A DNA stretch of 64,000 bases from Agapetus fuscipes (Eukaryota > Arthropoda > Insecta > Trichoptera > Glossosomatidae), in contig OX637340.1 in NCBI GenBank assembly GCA_951799405.1, forward strand, positions 372,001 to 436,000. The letters are read 5' to 3'. The notes beneath the pieces were generated by a model. It was given only the letters and a program-made list of their open reading frames with translations. It was not told the DNA's origin and did no database searches. Made by a program: the position numbers and the translations under genes. Shown one piece after another: positions 10,728-20,667 of this stretch. The first letter of the stretch is position 1. The number at the start of each line of letters is the position of its first letter.

Positions 10728-10880
10728 AGACCACTCGGACGTCCCAGGATGCGGTGGGCAGACAACATTGAAGCCGACGCCGAAGTTCTGGGAGTGAGGG
10801 GACCATGGAGAGAAGCAGCACAAGACAGTCCTGGAGGATTGTAGTGCGGAAGGCCCTGAGCCTTCAAGGCTTATGATCCA
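10728..10880 (+). mobile_element. LINE-E C-terminal fragment
   Basis: The plus strand encodes RPLGRPRMRWADNIEADAEV, then LGVRGPWREAAQDSPGGL and a stop at 10842-10844. This basic Gly-Arg-Pro-Arg tail with a downstream W-R-E-A-A-Q-D block is characteristic of the extreme C-terminus of RTE-like insect LINE polyproteins. Homologous, more decayed pieces lie at 32262-32405 (plus) and 40200-40440 (minus). Upstream reverse-transcriptase sequence is absent. Confidence 0.75.
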
Positions 10881-11276
10881 AAGAAAGTTAGTAAGTATCG
10901 TTGATCATGACCAAGACAGATGTTAGTATGATAATATTTTATATAAGCAATTAATTGATTAAATTAATTGAAAGGCAACTTTTTAGGGCATGTCAAATTA
11001 TTGATGATCTTCAGTTTAAAAAATATTTTTGAACAGCACTTTATTTTTATCTACTGATTTTTACATTTTACGCTTTTATAAAAGCCAAATGGTCATAACG
11101 TAACTCAGCTGCACATTTATAGAAACTTATTATGGCCTTATTCCTGAATTGATCGTATGTGGCGTATGGAACCCACTTATTTTCACAGGTAATGGCGGGC
11201 AGCCTCACGCAACTTCCTTTTGTTGATCTAGGGATTTCCAAGCTTCCTAATTTTATTTATTTTGTAAGTATTTTAT
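10881..11276. other. Unassigned AT-rich stretch
   Basis: No gene or repeat is recognised. Confidence 0.35.
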
Positions 11277-11390
11277 TTACGGTTGGACATAAACACCGAA
11301 ACGGGGAATCATTTCCGACTATCTCAGTCAAGATCGAACCCCAGACTCTACCATGAAATGCACGCATTTCACCAACGGAGCTTTTGACTT
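11277..11390 (-). mobile_element. SINE-A fragment, degraded
   Basis: The plus strand reads AACACCGAAACGGGGAATCA, the reverse complement of the SINE-A post-head block. It continues through ATCGAACCCCAGACTCTAC, a decayed B box, to CACCAACGGAGC, a decayed A box. Confidence 0.65.
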
Positions 11391-13078
11391 CTACTTTATC
11401 GATTTTCACATTATACTTTAACTAACGAATACACAATAGTCAGATGGAATGAACAAAATTTGTGAATAACATTCTTCAACATTTACAGTTTGTGAAAGAG
11501 TTTACAAAAACCATGGGTTCGGATAGCAGCGCTCAATTCGACCTCTGTAAGTTGGTACGCGGGTCTGGCAAGAGCCCCCGGCAGGTGGGGGGGGGGGGAG
11601 GTTGCAGGGGTCGGACCCAGGAATGGCGACACACTCAAATCCTCGCTCATGAATGACGAAACACTTGAGGCTTTGTGTGGACCCCGAATACTGGAGCGGC
11701 TTCAAAATGGACAAATCTCTCAGAACAGCCATTCAAAAGTAATGGCTCATGGTGAGGTAAGACTTTTTCGTAGAACAAAAATTTCAATATAATTTACATT
11801 CTATGTTATGTGGCCAATCAATTTTATTTTCAGAAATCAAAAGCAATGCAAATTTCTACTATAATCAATTGTTCAACTAAAAAAGAAAGACATTAAAAAT
11901 AAATGAAGAAGTTTATCATTACGAGTATTTAATGCACACTTTTAATTTAACTTTTGTGTGTATGAAATTTTGTCTATGTGATTTTTTTTTAAGAATTTTC
12001 TTTGCGTCGTAGTTATTAATTGAAATAAGAAATTCTACTGAAAAAATTATACTTTGTTTATTTCTATAAATTATCAAATTGATCTTTTCCAGGTTTAAAA
12101 TAAAATCAAAAGCTTACATGAACCAAAAAAAGAAATATTAAATGATATTAACCCTCTGAAAATATAAAGTTTCTTTTGTTTTACACCACAGAAAATAATT
12201 TGCAAAACTTTTATACATTCATCGACACCTAAATAATTATAATATGTAATAGTACAATATTTATTTCTATGATAAAAACATGATGTTTTTCGCATTATTT
12301 TCAGAACCTCATTACTTTTTCATATTGCACAATTGACTTACACCGTTTAAAAGGCTTGAAGCTGAACACTGAACAATATTGATAATCTAGGTATTGAAAA
12401 ACCTATTTCAAGAAAACTTACATATATGCAAGTGTAGCTGTGGCTTAGGTTAGCAACCCTCTACGATCGGTTTTACGGATCTTACCTACAGGGGGGGTTA
12501 AATACTAAATAATTGACCCTTAAATTCGACACAGGGGCTTAAATAATAACGTCGGCGACCCCTATGGCTGCCGCTTCGATCGCTCAGACGTAAGGGCATG
12601 TTTGTGCTTAGCGATTAATTTTCTACTATGTTATTTTGCTTTCAAACAAATTTCCCTGAAACCTAAGCCAGTTTGCTACGTATACAATATGCTATGCAAA
12701 CACTATGAGATCGCTTTGCTACATTTCAATACATAAATGTTGATCCTTGGGTACATGAATGTATAATGTACGGAATCAGCTACGTAGGAAGTTGGGATTT
12801 AAGTAGCAATTTATATGATTTATAATTTAGTAGCGAGCTAGATTCTACAATATAAAATCCAAGTTGTATCTATAACATATAGTAATCAATACACGTACTT
12901 AGAAAAACAGAAGGAGTACGAATATTAATGTATTTCAAATAGTAAAATTGAATATTGACAAAATGCAGCTGGCAGCTTGTTTATACAAATGTGCATATGT
13001 TATTAAAACAAACAGCAGACCAGACATTAATTAAATACAGTTTTTGTTTCCTGATAGGTATATATTGAAAAACATTTC
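11391..13078. other. Unassigned stretch with a G-run and a GC-richer island
   Basis: A run of 12 Gs lies at about 11587-11598 within a locally GC-rich patch. At about 12430-12620 there is a GC-richer island with partly palindromic phrases (GGGTTAAATACT / AATAATTGACCC) whose nature is unknown. The remainder is AT-rich and featureless. Confidence 0.4.
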
Positions 13079-13282
13079 CGATGTCTAGTGGTTAACGCTG
13101 CGGACTCGTAATTGGAAGGAAGAAGTGTGTGCTTTGAAAAATAATCTGCTTTCAGTAACCCCCAAAAGTCTATACAGCCTTACACCAACTAGGTCCTACA
13201 TTATTAAGAAACGACGGTTTCCATAGCAACGATCAAGCTCACAGAGTGCTGTTGAAATGTGATACACACAAAAACATATTTC
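13079..13282 (+). mobile_element. SINE-B copy, degraded
   Basis: The head GATGTCTAGTGGTTAACGCT is followed by GCGGACTCGTAATTGGAAGG. The B box is lost. The body is recognisable as CAGCCTTACACCAACTAGGT, AAGCTCACAGAGTGCT and GATACACACAAAAAC at the 3' end. Confidence 0.75.
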
Positions 13283-14109
13283 TCGTTTGAATTTTATTTA
13301 TTGAAGAATAAATCTTGTTCTACGAGAACGCAAGCATAAAAAATATATTTATAAATTTGAAAAAATATTCCACATTTTATCAGTATTTTTTTCATTGCAA
13401 AAAAAAATGCTGTCTGTAATCGAATATTGCTTACTCTTCATATTATATTACTCTCTATCGAATGCACATTTTTTCGCTCAAATAGAATACATTCATCAAA
13501 ATAAAAGGCTTCCAAATTTGCAACATTACGATACATTTTTATGAGCGATATTGCGAAATTGATGTATGCTTTTTGCAGCTACGCAAAAAAATAGCTACGC
13601 TGAATATTGATAGCTATACATTTCATATAGAAATCATAAAATACTCTGCCCCTCGCTTCAAGTTCGAGAAAACTATTTTTTCGATTGAAACTATTCAGAC
13701 TCAACTGGCGATAGAGATGAGAGATTTTTTTGCACACATTTTCTTCAATTTCCAGAAAAAGAAATCTTCGCATATTTGAAAATGTATTTCGAACGAATAA
13801 AGTTTTGCAGAAATGTTTGGAACGTGAAAGTGTTTGCGAAATTTCAAGAATGTTTCAAACGTAATACAATTTAATGGGAGTTTATTTGCTTTCAAATATT
13901 TTCTTAATTTTGCATTATTTTTGCTTACTTACATAGTCTAACAATTTTTAATAAATTTTGAAAAGCATGGGTATGAAAAAGACTTTGAATGAGAAGATTC
14001 GTTAAACATGCAAGAAATACCCCTAGTATTAAAAATATGATAAATTGGATATCTCGATCCTTCCAACACACAATCTTGATACCTACTGTGGTAAAAATCT
14101 CTAGTCTAT
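13283..14109. other. AT-rich stretch without a recognisable gene
   Basis: Short open frames on both strands overlap each other and show no family features. Confidence 0.4.
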
Positions 14110-14395
14110 AAAACTATGTAGGTGTACGGGTTCAATTCAATTAAAATCGCGGTGATCTATTTTTACATAATTTATTTCAGATATACTTCACATACAGAGT
14201 CACCTTACACCTTCATAATTCAACGGCCGATTAGTATCTCTGGCCACAGAGTGCTTTGGTCCACATTTATAGTAAGACTAAGGATGATTCTCGAATCATT
14301 GAGAATTGGAATATGCGAGACAATACTAGAACATCAAACACTCGAGCAATCTCGGATACAGATCTGGCATCTAGAGGCTTAAAACACACAATTAA
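14110..14395 (+). repeat. Dispersed repeat E, copy 1
   Basis: It aligns over its length with 26228-26490. Shared blocks include TTTATTTCAGAT, TACAGAGTC / TACAGTGTC, TTCAACGGCCGATTAGTAT / TCCAACGATCGGTTTATTT, GCTTTGGTCC / CATTTTGGTCC and CATTGAGAAT. The plus frame is open in both copies (86 and 64 codons) with similar residues (F.VR.....LE.LRI..C.T). It could be an old mobile-element coding remnant, but I cannot assign it. Confidence 0.5.
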
Positions 14396-15339
14396 TATAT
14401 TCGTAATAATATCGAACAAGTTTTATTTTCTTACCGAAAGAGCGAGTGGTATGGCCATTTGCAAAGGATGGACAATACCAGGCTCGCATACATTGCAATC
14501 ATAACCAGCCTCATGGAATCCGTCCTCATGGAAGACTTCCTCAAAGATGAAAAGACCACTAGGGTTATTCATATCGAAGAAAAAAAATGTCTGCAGAAAA
14601 AGACCAATTTTGTATAGAAGAAAGAAGGTAATAAATGAATGGTAGTGGAAAAAAAATACATAGAATTGTAATTGTAAGTGTAGAGGCGCTTTCCCAATTC
14701 ATACAAGATTTGGAATAATTGTTACGGTACTTATTTCTCTTACATTTACTACCGAAGCTATTAGAATGCCCTTGCAGCAATAAAAGGGAAGGGGGCTTAC
14801 AAGATTCGTTCTCCGTTTAATTGCGCGAGTAATTGTTTGTTAGTTGGTAAATAAGTGAATAAGCCACGACTTCTGCTTGCAAAAGTGAAGCCACCTTTCC
14901 GGTCGGTGATCGCCGCCATCATTGTCCGCAATTAGCAGCAATGATTATTTGGTTTCCGGTGCTTTTCCGCTGCCGGACAATCCTAATCCCCATTATGATG
15001 TTCATAAAACCCGGACCGGAGAATGCTGGAGGGGCAGGGGACATTTTACGCGGCGGTCAGTCCGGATCGTGCCCAGGCATACTAATAGCGTCATGGCCGC
15101 CTGACACACATCTGTGAAGACTTTGTATAAACACATCTATAACATAGTCGTCTAAGCGGTAAGCAATACATTAATTAAAATATAAAATGTTTTAAAAAAT
15201 ATTAAAACTGTTAGTCATACCGTTAGTATTTTAACCGGTATCCACACCACGTGTGATTTAGTCATAATCCCACAAGGAGTGCCACCCGAGGTATGATTTT
15301 AGCTTCAGTAGGTATCATCGAAGCACTTGCGTGAAGAGT
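14396..15339. other. Unassigned stretch with a GC-rich island
   Basis: The island at about 14880-15110 contrasts with its AT-rich surroundings and contains homeodomain-like sites (CAATTAG, TAATCC, AATGATTAT). It might be a conserved regulatory element or a repeat; nothing in it is diagnostic. Confidence 0.35.
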
Positions 15340-15520
15340 GACGGGCAAGCCTCTTAAATAGAAGTCCTTGTTTTGTCGTGATTTTCCATTAAACTTCACG
15401 GAAAGGCCTTCCGCCACTTGTAAAAATATATAGATTTGTGTGAGCGTTGTCGTCGTCCATCCGACTACCTACACACAGGACGGGTACAAGGGGGTTTCGA
15501 GCAAGACTAAAGAGAGGCTT
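15340..15520 (+). repeat. Dispersed repeat D, copy 2
   Basis: Blocks CCTTGTTTTGTCGTGATTTT, CTTCACGGAAAGGCCTTCCG, AAAAATATATAGATTTGTGT and GTACAAGGGGGTTTCGAGCA match the copies at 8405 and 41340. Confidence 0.5.
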
Positions 15521-16360
15521 CTCAAAGATCGAATCTGTACTATTTACGGCATTTTAAAGCTCTTGTAACATAGTGAGCGTGGCTAGAATACTTGGTGCAT
15601 TTTTTCATTCGACTATAATTATTAAAAAAAAAAAAAAAAAAATCCTAACAATTTTCAGTAAATTGTGTTACCTAAAAGTGAAAAAAATTCCATTATTTTT
15701 TTCCTGAAACACGCTTTGCTTTTTGTATTGAATCGAAAATGTTGTTTTAAAATATTTTTTTATAAATTTTTCATATGCTATTCACACATTTACGAAAGGT
15801 TTCTCGCCGAAAAATTCCATTCCCCCCAACCCAGAGCAACGCGGTATCTCCTTCACATGCCCCACTTAGATATGCCGTAGGTTAAAACGTAAACATGAAT
15901 AAACACATCGAGATTACTCGCAATATGGCTTCTTTAAGCGTTTAAGCATTACAGATGGCGGATCCGCGCAGAAACTCTAAATTCTAGTCTTATCGAGGAG
16001 GCCGCTCCAGTTTTTCCCGATTGCTTTTTTTCGCCTCGCGATTTTTCACGGAATATAATGTTATTATCGCGAATAAAACGTTATATTTGTGGAGCGTATG
16101 CATGGTACTTTCACAAAGTTTCAAGATGGATCTGATAATTAAAAAAAAATGCAAAAGATTTTGTAAATGTAAAAGCTCAATCGAAACAAGCGTTTAATTG
16201 CCAATGACAGTCTCAAAGTGGAATTTAACACATGTTTTCAATTCAATACCCAAGGTATAATCAGAAAGTTTCAGTATCTTACCACGTCAATCATAGTCAA
16301 AACATTGGTGGCGGCTTCACTACGCGATTAAAATGTATCCACTTTTGAGTTTTTCAAAGC
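15521..16360. other. Unassigned stretch
   Basis: A run of about 18 As lies at 15625-15642. No gene is seen before the mariner relic, although decayed transposase sequence may extend upstream towards 16240. Confidence 0.35.
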
Positions 16361-16625
16361 GACAAGGCACCTTCTCACACATCGCTCTCTGTTGCTGTAG
16401 TTTTTGATCAACTTAACGTGGTTACACTTGCACTTTTTCAACACAGACCTCGTTCCTAGTGACTTCTTTTTGATTGCTGGATCAATGAAACCAGAAAATA
16501 AGCTATTTAAGACGATTCTAGCTGTTCAAGCCTCTTCGACGAAGGTTCCTCTCAGCTTGCTGCACGACGACTTACGGGGATTCTATATACATTTGTATAC
16601 AGAGTTTTTGCTGCAATTCTTTAGT
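16361..16625 (+). pseudogene. Relic of a mariner-type transposase (C-terminal part)
   Basis: One frame reads DKAPSHTSLSVAVVFDQLN starting at 16361, corresponding to the H-D-N-A-P-S-H-T block around the second catalytic Asp of mariner transposases. A one-base frame change then leads into FFNTDLVPSDFFLIAGSMK, corresponding to the S-P-D-L-A-P-S/C-D-F-F-L-F block with the third catalytic Asp. The spacing between blocks fits the family. Upstream catalytic sequence and the terminal repeats are not recognised, so this is a dead fragment. Members of this family cut and paste DNA at TA dinucleotides. Confidence 0.75.
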
Positions 16626-16929
16626 ATCAGATCTGTCTTGTAATTTTGTGCACACACCTGGTATGTATTCATTGTAGAGACCTGCCTCCCACGCTACGTA
16701 TTGTGTAATCTTTATTTTTAGCTACGCGGAGAGAACCCAGGTAGATCTGGGGGAGAATATTATCAGCCTTATTGCGCTGTCGCTACAACTAAAAATACAC
16801 CCCTTGTCAGGATTAAACTAAAATGCTGGTTCTGCTTTCCAGATTTAAAATGTCTATCTTTATCTTTATAATTGTCACAAAAAATACTCTGGGATCTATA
16901 TTGTACACATTTCTACTTGTCTTTTTATG

Positions 16930-17093
16930 GCATGGAATATTGTATGGCATGAATATTTAAGGTTGTCTGTAAGATATCGCCATGTGCGATAAGACCGCCC
17001 ATTGTACATATGTCTCTTTTTGTTTATAATTGTAATGTAATTTATTTGTGGTGTACAATAAAGTTTATTTTCATTTCATTTCATTTCATTGTA
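16930..17093 (+). mobile_element. 3' end of a LINE with (ATTTC)n tail
   Basis: The phrases GCCATGTGCGATAAGACCGC, TTATTTGTGGTGTACAATAA and AAGTTTATTTTC lead into four ATTTC units (about 17072-17092). The 'gataagaccgcc...ttgtgg...aataaag' arrangement is familiar from Jockey-like LINE 3' UTRs of insects. No coding part is attached. The preceding 16640-16930 shows nothing recognisable. Confidence 0.6.
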
Positions 17094-17607
17094 CATTCAT
17101 AAAGACAATAAAGAAAATGATTGACAACAAATTATTGCCCTTCTCAGGATGCTTCTATCTTTTCCTGGATGTAGACCTCTTCCGATTATCTCCAAGACAC
17201 TTCCATTGAATGTCGTATTAAGCCAAATGCATCATGAAGAAAACTGTTAATGTATAAATAGACTAGGAGGTCAAACTTAAATAAGTATTTATAACTAATG
17301 CTGTTTTGGCATCAGTATTTCAAGATATAAAAAGATTTTTCTCCCTTACGCTAGATGTCTTATGACATTTCTAGGTTCATTCGAGATACTTTCGAGAACA
17401 CTATGTGAATATCAATTCTAGGCAGAATATTTCTACTGATGTGCAATTCTTTGTTGTAAGCTTTACAGCAGTTTTTTCCTTGTGTTATTCAGTCCCTTTA
17501 TAGATCATCTGCCCGAAATATAATATGTATTTCATGGTTTTCAGCTTCCAACACGTGATGGAAGAATACTAAACAATATACTTTTTTAATAGTGCACCCA
17601 CATTTTC
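17094..17607. other. Unassigned AT-rich stretch
   Basis: No gene or repeat is recognised. Confidence 0.35.
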
Positions 17608-17745
17608 ATCAAGATCATCTTCATCATTTCACTTTTACACTGAAGAAGCCCATCGTAAACATGGGCGAAACGTCCGGAAGCTCCACTTCCCACACACCAC
17701 GGATACAAATCTCGGAAAGCAACTCTCCAGGATCATCAATCGGCC
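17608..17745 (+). repeat. Dispersed repeat with CTGAAGA-stem-GAAACGTCC motif, best-preserved copy
   Basis: After ATCATCTTCATCATTTCAC comes CTGAAGAAGCCCATCGTAAA, then CATGGGCGAAACGTCCGGAA. GCCCAT and ATGGGC form a perfect 6-bp stem between CTGAAGA and GAAA. The repeat continues GCTCCACTTCCCACACACCA and CGGAAAGCAACTCTCCAGGA. Other copies lie at 1605 (minus), 19735, 40884 and 50430 (an inverted pair). Confidence 0.7.
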
Positions 17746-18149
17746 GCGTAAGCCTAAAACTCCTATTACGAGTATATATATTTTTTTTAAATCTGCCAAA
17801 ATTGATGGGAAATTTATTGAGCATGTATTCATGAATACAAAACAGTGACGTCACGCATGGTGGCGAAAAAAAAGATTTGGCGCGTCCGTACATTTTCACG
17901 CGGCGTCAAAATTCAAATGTAAAAATTATCACACAATACGCTGGTAATTTTACGAGCGTGTGCCTTCATATTTTACTTCACGCCGAGCCCTGTGATTTAC
18001 TCATTTGTTGTATTTCAACAGCCACGCAAAATGTGTATTTCAACAGGAGAGTACAATTATTTCCACTTGGATGGATTCACGGCAGAGTTGATATTTCTTC
18101 TTCTTCTTTTGGAGCCACTCTTATCGGAGAAGGGCGATCTAAAATCTGT
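17746..18149. other. Unassigned stretch
   Basis: No gene is recognised. The 127-codon open frame running from here into the LINE-A 3' UTR shows no family features. Confidence 0.35.
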
Positions 18150-18391
18150 AATCTAAGTTGCAAATATATATTGAATTTAAGATTTATATTAAATGCATTC
18201 CCACAAGCAGACACGTATAAGTTCGTGCTTAAACATGCCGCATGTGAACCTGGAATATAAAACCCAATCTCAAATGAACATAAGCCCTGCAACTCTTGCC
18301 GACCTTCCCTGTAATAGGGGTGACATTGGCAAATTAAACTATTTTTTTACAGTATGGGTGGTCAGCCTCATACCAACCTATAAGTAAAAGA
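18150..18391 (-). mobile_element. LINE-A 3' UTR and tail
   Basis: The plus strand reads, as reverse complement, AATCTAAGTTGCAAATATAT, CATGCCGCATGTG, ATAAGCCCTGCAACTCTTGC and ACAGTATGGGTGGTCAGCCT. It ends near ACCTATAAGT. The TTAGA tail is reduced to about one unit. It abuts the LINE-B fragment to its right in the same orientation. Confidence 0.8.
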
Positions 18392-18587
18392 ATAATCATT
18401 ATGGCTTTTGTCACCTTGGATTCTGTTACTGTATCCTGCTGCCGTTCCACTAGGGGTAGCCGATACGATGCGTCTCCACTTTTTTTTGCCTTTGATACAT
18501 CTTTCATCTCTTCTCTTATTCTCACTATGCAGGTTCCATTCTTTCGCAATCTCACCTATTTGGTATATCTATATTCTTGTTGCGGCC
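18392..18587 (-). mobile_element. LINE-B C-terminal fragment and 3' end
   Basis: On the minus strand a frame close to Q-I-G-E-I-A-K-E-W-N precedes a decayed ERCIKGKKKWRRI. CCCCTAGTGGAACGGCAGC and a degraded GGATACAGTAACAG tail follow. The order matches the better copy at 43203-43510. Confidence 0.7.
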
Positions 18588-18760
18588 CCAAATAGGGGCA
18601 TGGTGCTTTTGGTGAACCACCGACGCAGGTTTTTCAGCTACGGTGTTCTTGGGCGTCACTGAGTTCTTCTCCCTTCAATATTTCCCTGCATGATAAGATA
18701 GAGAAGGTGGTATTTCTCATTTCTCATAACGTGACCAAAGTTCATCGGCTTTGACCGGTC
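18588..18760 (-). mobile_element. LINE-C C-terminal fragment
   Basis: The minus strand encodes NFGHVMRNEKYHLLYLIMQG, then NIEGRRTQ, a stop, RPRTP, a stop and LKNLRRWFTKST. The H-V-M-R-N-E-K-Y...L-I-M-Q-G-x-I-E-G-R-R...W-L-x-N-L-R-x-W-F arrangement is a familiar insect RTE-like LINE C-terminus. Two stops show decay. Confidence 0.8.
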
Positions 18761-19734
18761 CGTAGCTTCTGAAAATCATCCTGAATTTTCTTATTTATAA
18801 TGTTTTTTCAGTGCATGATTCTCGCAAATAGACTTTTCTTGGAAAATACTCGTTCTCTGTTAACTTTCTTTTAAATTTCTTGAAAAAACTTATCTGCTCT
18901 AACAATCAGTGAAAAATCAATTAAAAGAAGGATTTCACACGTGCATTTTTTTGTCTGTTTGTAGGTACAATCCGTGTCATGACAAATCGGACAAAATAAC
19001 TCGACCACAGATAGTTCGTCGACAAGACTTTTCAGTCAACAACATTTGGGTCACATAGCATATAAGACAGCTCCATCACAGAAAACCACCATTCATTACA
19101 CCTACAGTAATAACAAAGGTTTTTTGTTGTGAAGGTTGTTTGTGATTGAGCTGCCTGTGGACTTATATTGTATTTGACCGATATGTCGTTGATTGAAAGG
19201 TCAAGTGGACGAACTGTCTTGTTACGTATTTGTCCATAGCCGAGCTGCCTATATGAGCGACTTGTCGTGAAACCGGTAAAGTCACATCCATGATATGAAG
19301 GTATGTAAACTACGCGTATGTTGGAACTATACATATGTCAGAGACTTCGTTAGCAGCCGTGCAATATCGATTAAAAGCAAACAAAGGATGATTTGCAGGC
19401 GCCCTGGCTGAGGGATGTTTTATATTTGTTTTAAGCTAATGAATTGCCAACCAGATAGGCTTTCAGCGGACTTAGTACCTCATATAATCAACGGTGGAGT
19501 ACAGGAAGCTTTAGTTTATTTTGTTGGCAGTTTCAGTTAACTAATTATAAAATAATGTTTTAGTTTAACAAAAAATCTATACAAACACGTACTTACGTTT
19601 TTTTTCAGAATTTTCATTTTACATGACAAACAGCTCTTGATTGTTTCTAAATGTTTGACTAGAATTCAATTTTTTCCAAACAAAGTATTGAGTGAATTCG
19701 ATGAAAAAATCTAGTAAATAACGAACAGTTTCAT
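18761..19734. other. Unassigned stretch
   Basis: No gene or repeat family could be supported. A 100-codon minus-strand frame at 19032-19334 has no recognisable motif. Confidence 0.35.
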
Positions 19735-19870
19735 CAAGATCATTTTCATATTTTAACTTTCACGCTGAAGAAGCGCATCGTAGACATATGGGCAAAACAT
19801 CCGAAAGCTCCAGCTCCCACAGACCACGGCAACCATAGACGGCAACAGATTCCGGAAAACATCTCTCCCG
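19735..19870 (+). repeat. Dispersed repeat with CTGAAGA motif, copy 3
   Basis: CACGCTGAAGAAGCGCATCG is followed by CATATGGGCAAAACATCCGA and AAGCTCCAGCTCCCAC. The GAAAC core has become CAAAAC, so the motif is damaged compared with 17608. Confidence 0.65.
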
Positions 19871-20587
19871 CAATCTAGTATGACGCTTTTTTTATTGTAG
19901 CCTTTTCCTTACAACAATATATTTAATTTCATCATCATCAGGAATAGTTATCTGACCTGTTTAGCCTTTTACTTTCCAACGGGTTGGGACTGTCATTTCG
20001 GCCTTAAATAAACAAGTCATATAATATCATCAGAAAATAGTGTATTAAGTTTTTCAAATATGTACTATGGGAATTAGATAATTCATCGTATAATAATCAC
20101 TAGCTATCAAGGGCACAAAACGGGATGGTTCTTGGTTTCCTTTATTAACCGCAGCCAGTTCTATTTTTGTCTACTTATAAGGTTACACTTTATTTATATT
20201 TCAAATATATTATACAAAAAGTAAGAAGTAAATATCAAAATAATTTACTTCACGAAAAATCAGTGACTTGAAAAAGCTACGTTAACGTGATTTTTTTTGT
20301 GAAACTTAAGTCTACCCACTTTCATGAGAAAGGTCAAAGCTCAAAATGATAAAGGCGGGTATTTTGGGGAAATTCTAATGTCTAAGAAATAAACGTTAAA
20401 TACCAAGGGTAAAATTTTGTACAGAAAATGACGATAATATTTTATTAAAAGCTGTTTTTTTTCAATGAAAATAATATTAAGCAAAAGTTTGGCATAAAAA
20501 CCTATGACCTAACGAGACTTAAAAAATCGAAGGCGGCAATCTAGGACTATGTTCGTAAATGAAAGACACAAATTAACATTCGTCGCT
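19871..20587. other. AT-rich stretch without a recognisable gene
   Basis: Nothing supportable is seen. Confidence 0.35.
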
Positions 20588-20667
20588 GGTATGGTCAAAA
20601 AGATAAGGCGTTGGTACACGAATTTGCGTTGTTGAGAGAATCGCAAGTTCGAACCCCGCCTGCCTCG
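20588..20667 (+). pseudogene. tRNA-Ser/Leu-like pseudogene or SINE head
   Basis: GGTCAAAAAGATAAGGCGTT resembles the D-arm/A box of type II tRNAs (GGCCGAGTGGTTAAGGCGTT in intact genes), and CAAGTTCGAACCCCGCCTG provides a T-arm and B box. The spacing suits a long variable arm. The D loop is altered and no clean acceptor or anticodon stem can be drawn, so it is unlikely to be functional. Confidence 0.5.

Noticed and set aside
17600..17680. A true hammerhead ribozyme at the CTGAAGA...GAAAC motif.
   Set aside because: The stem is separated from CTGAAGA by one base in the clear copies, and I found no convincing stem I with a cleavage triplet. It is kept only as a hammerhead-like finding.
17877..18260. 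A 127-codon plus-strand frame as a gene.
   Set aside because: It runs antisense through a LINE-A 3' UTR and shows no protein features.
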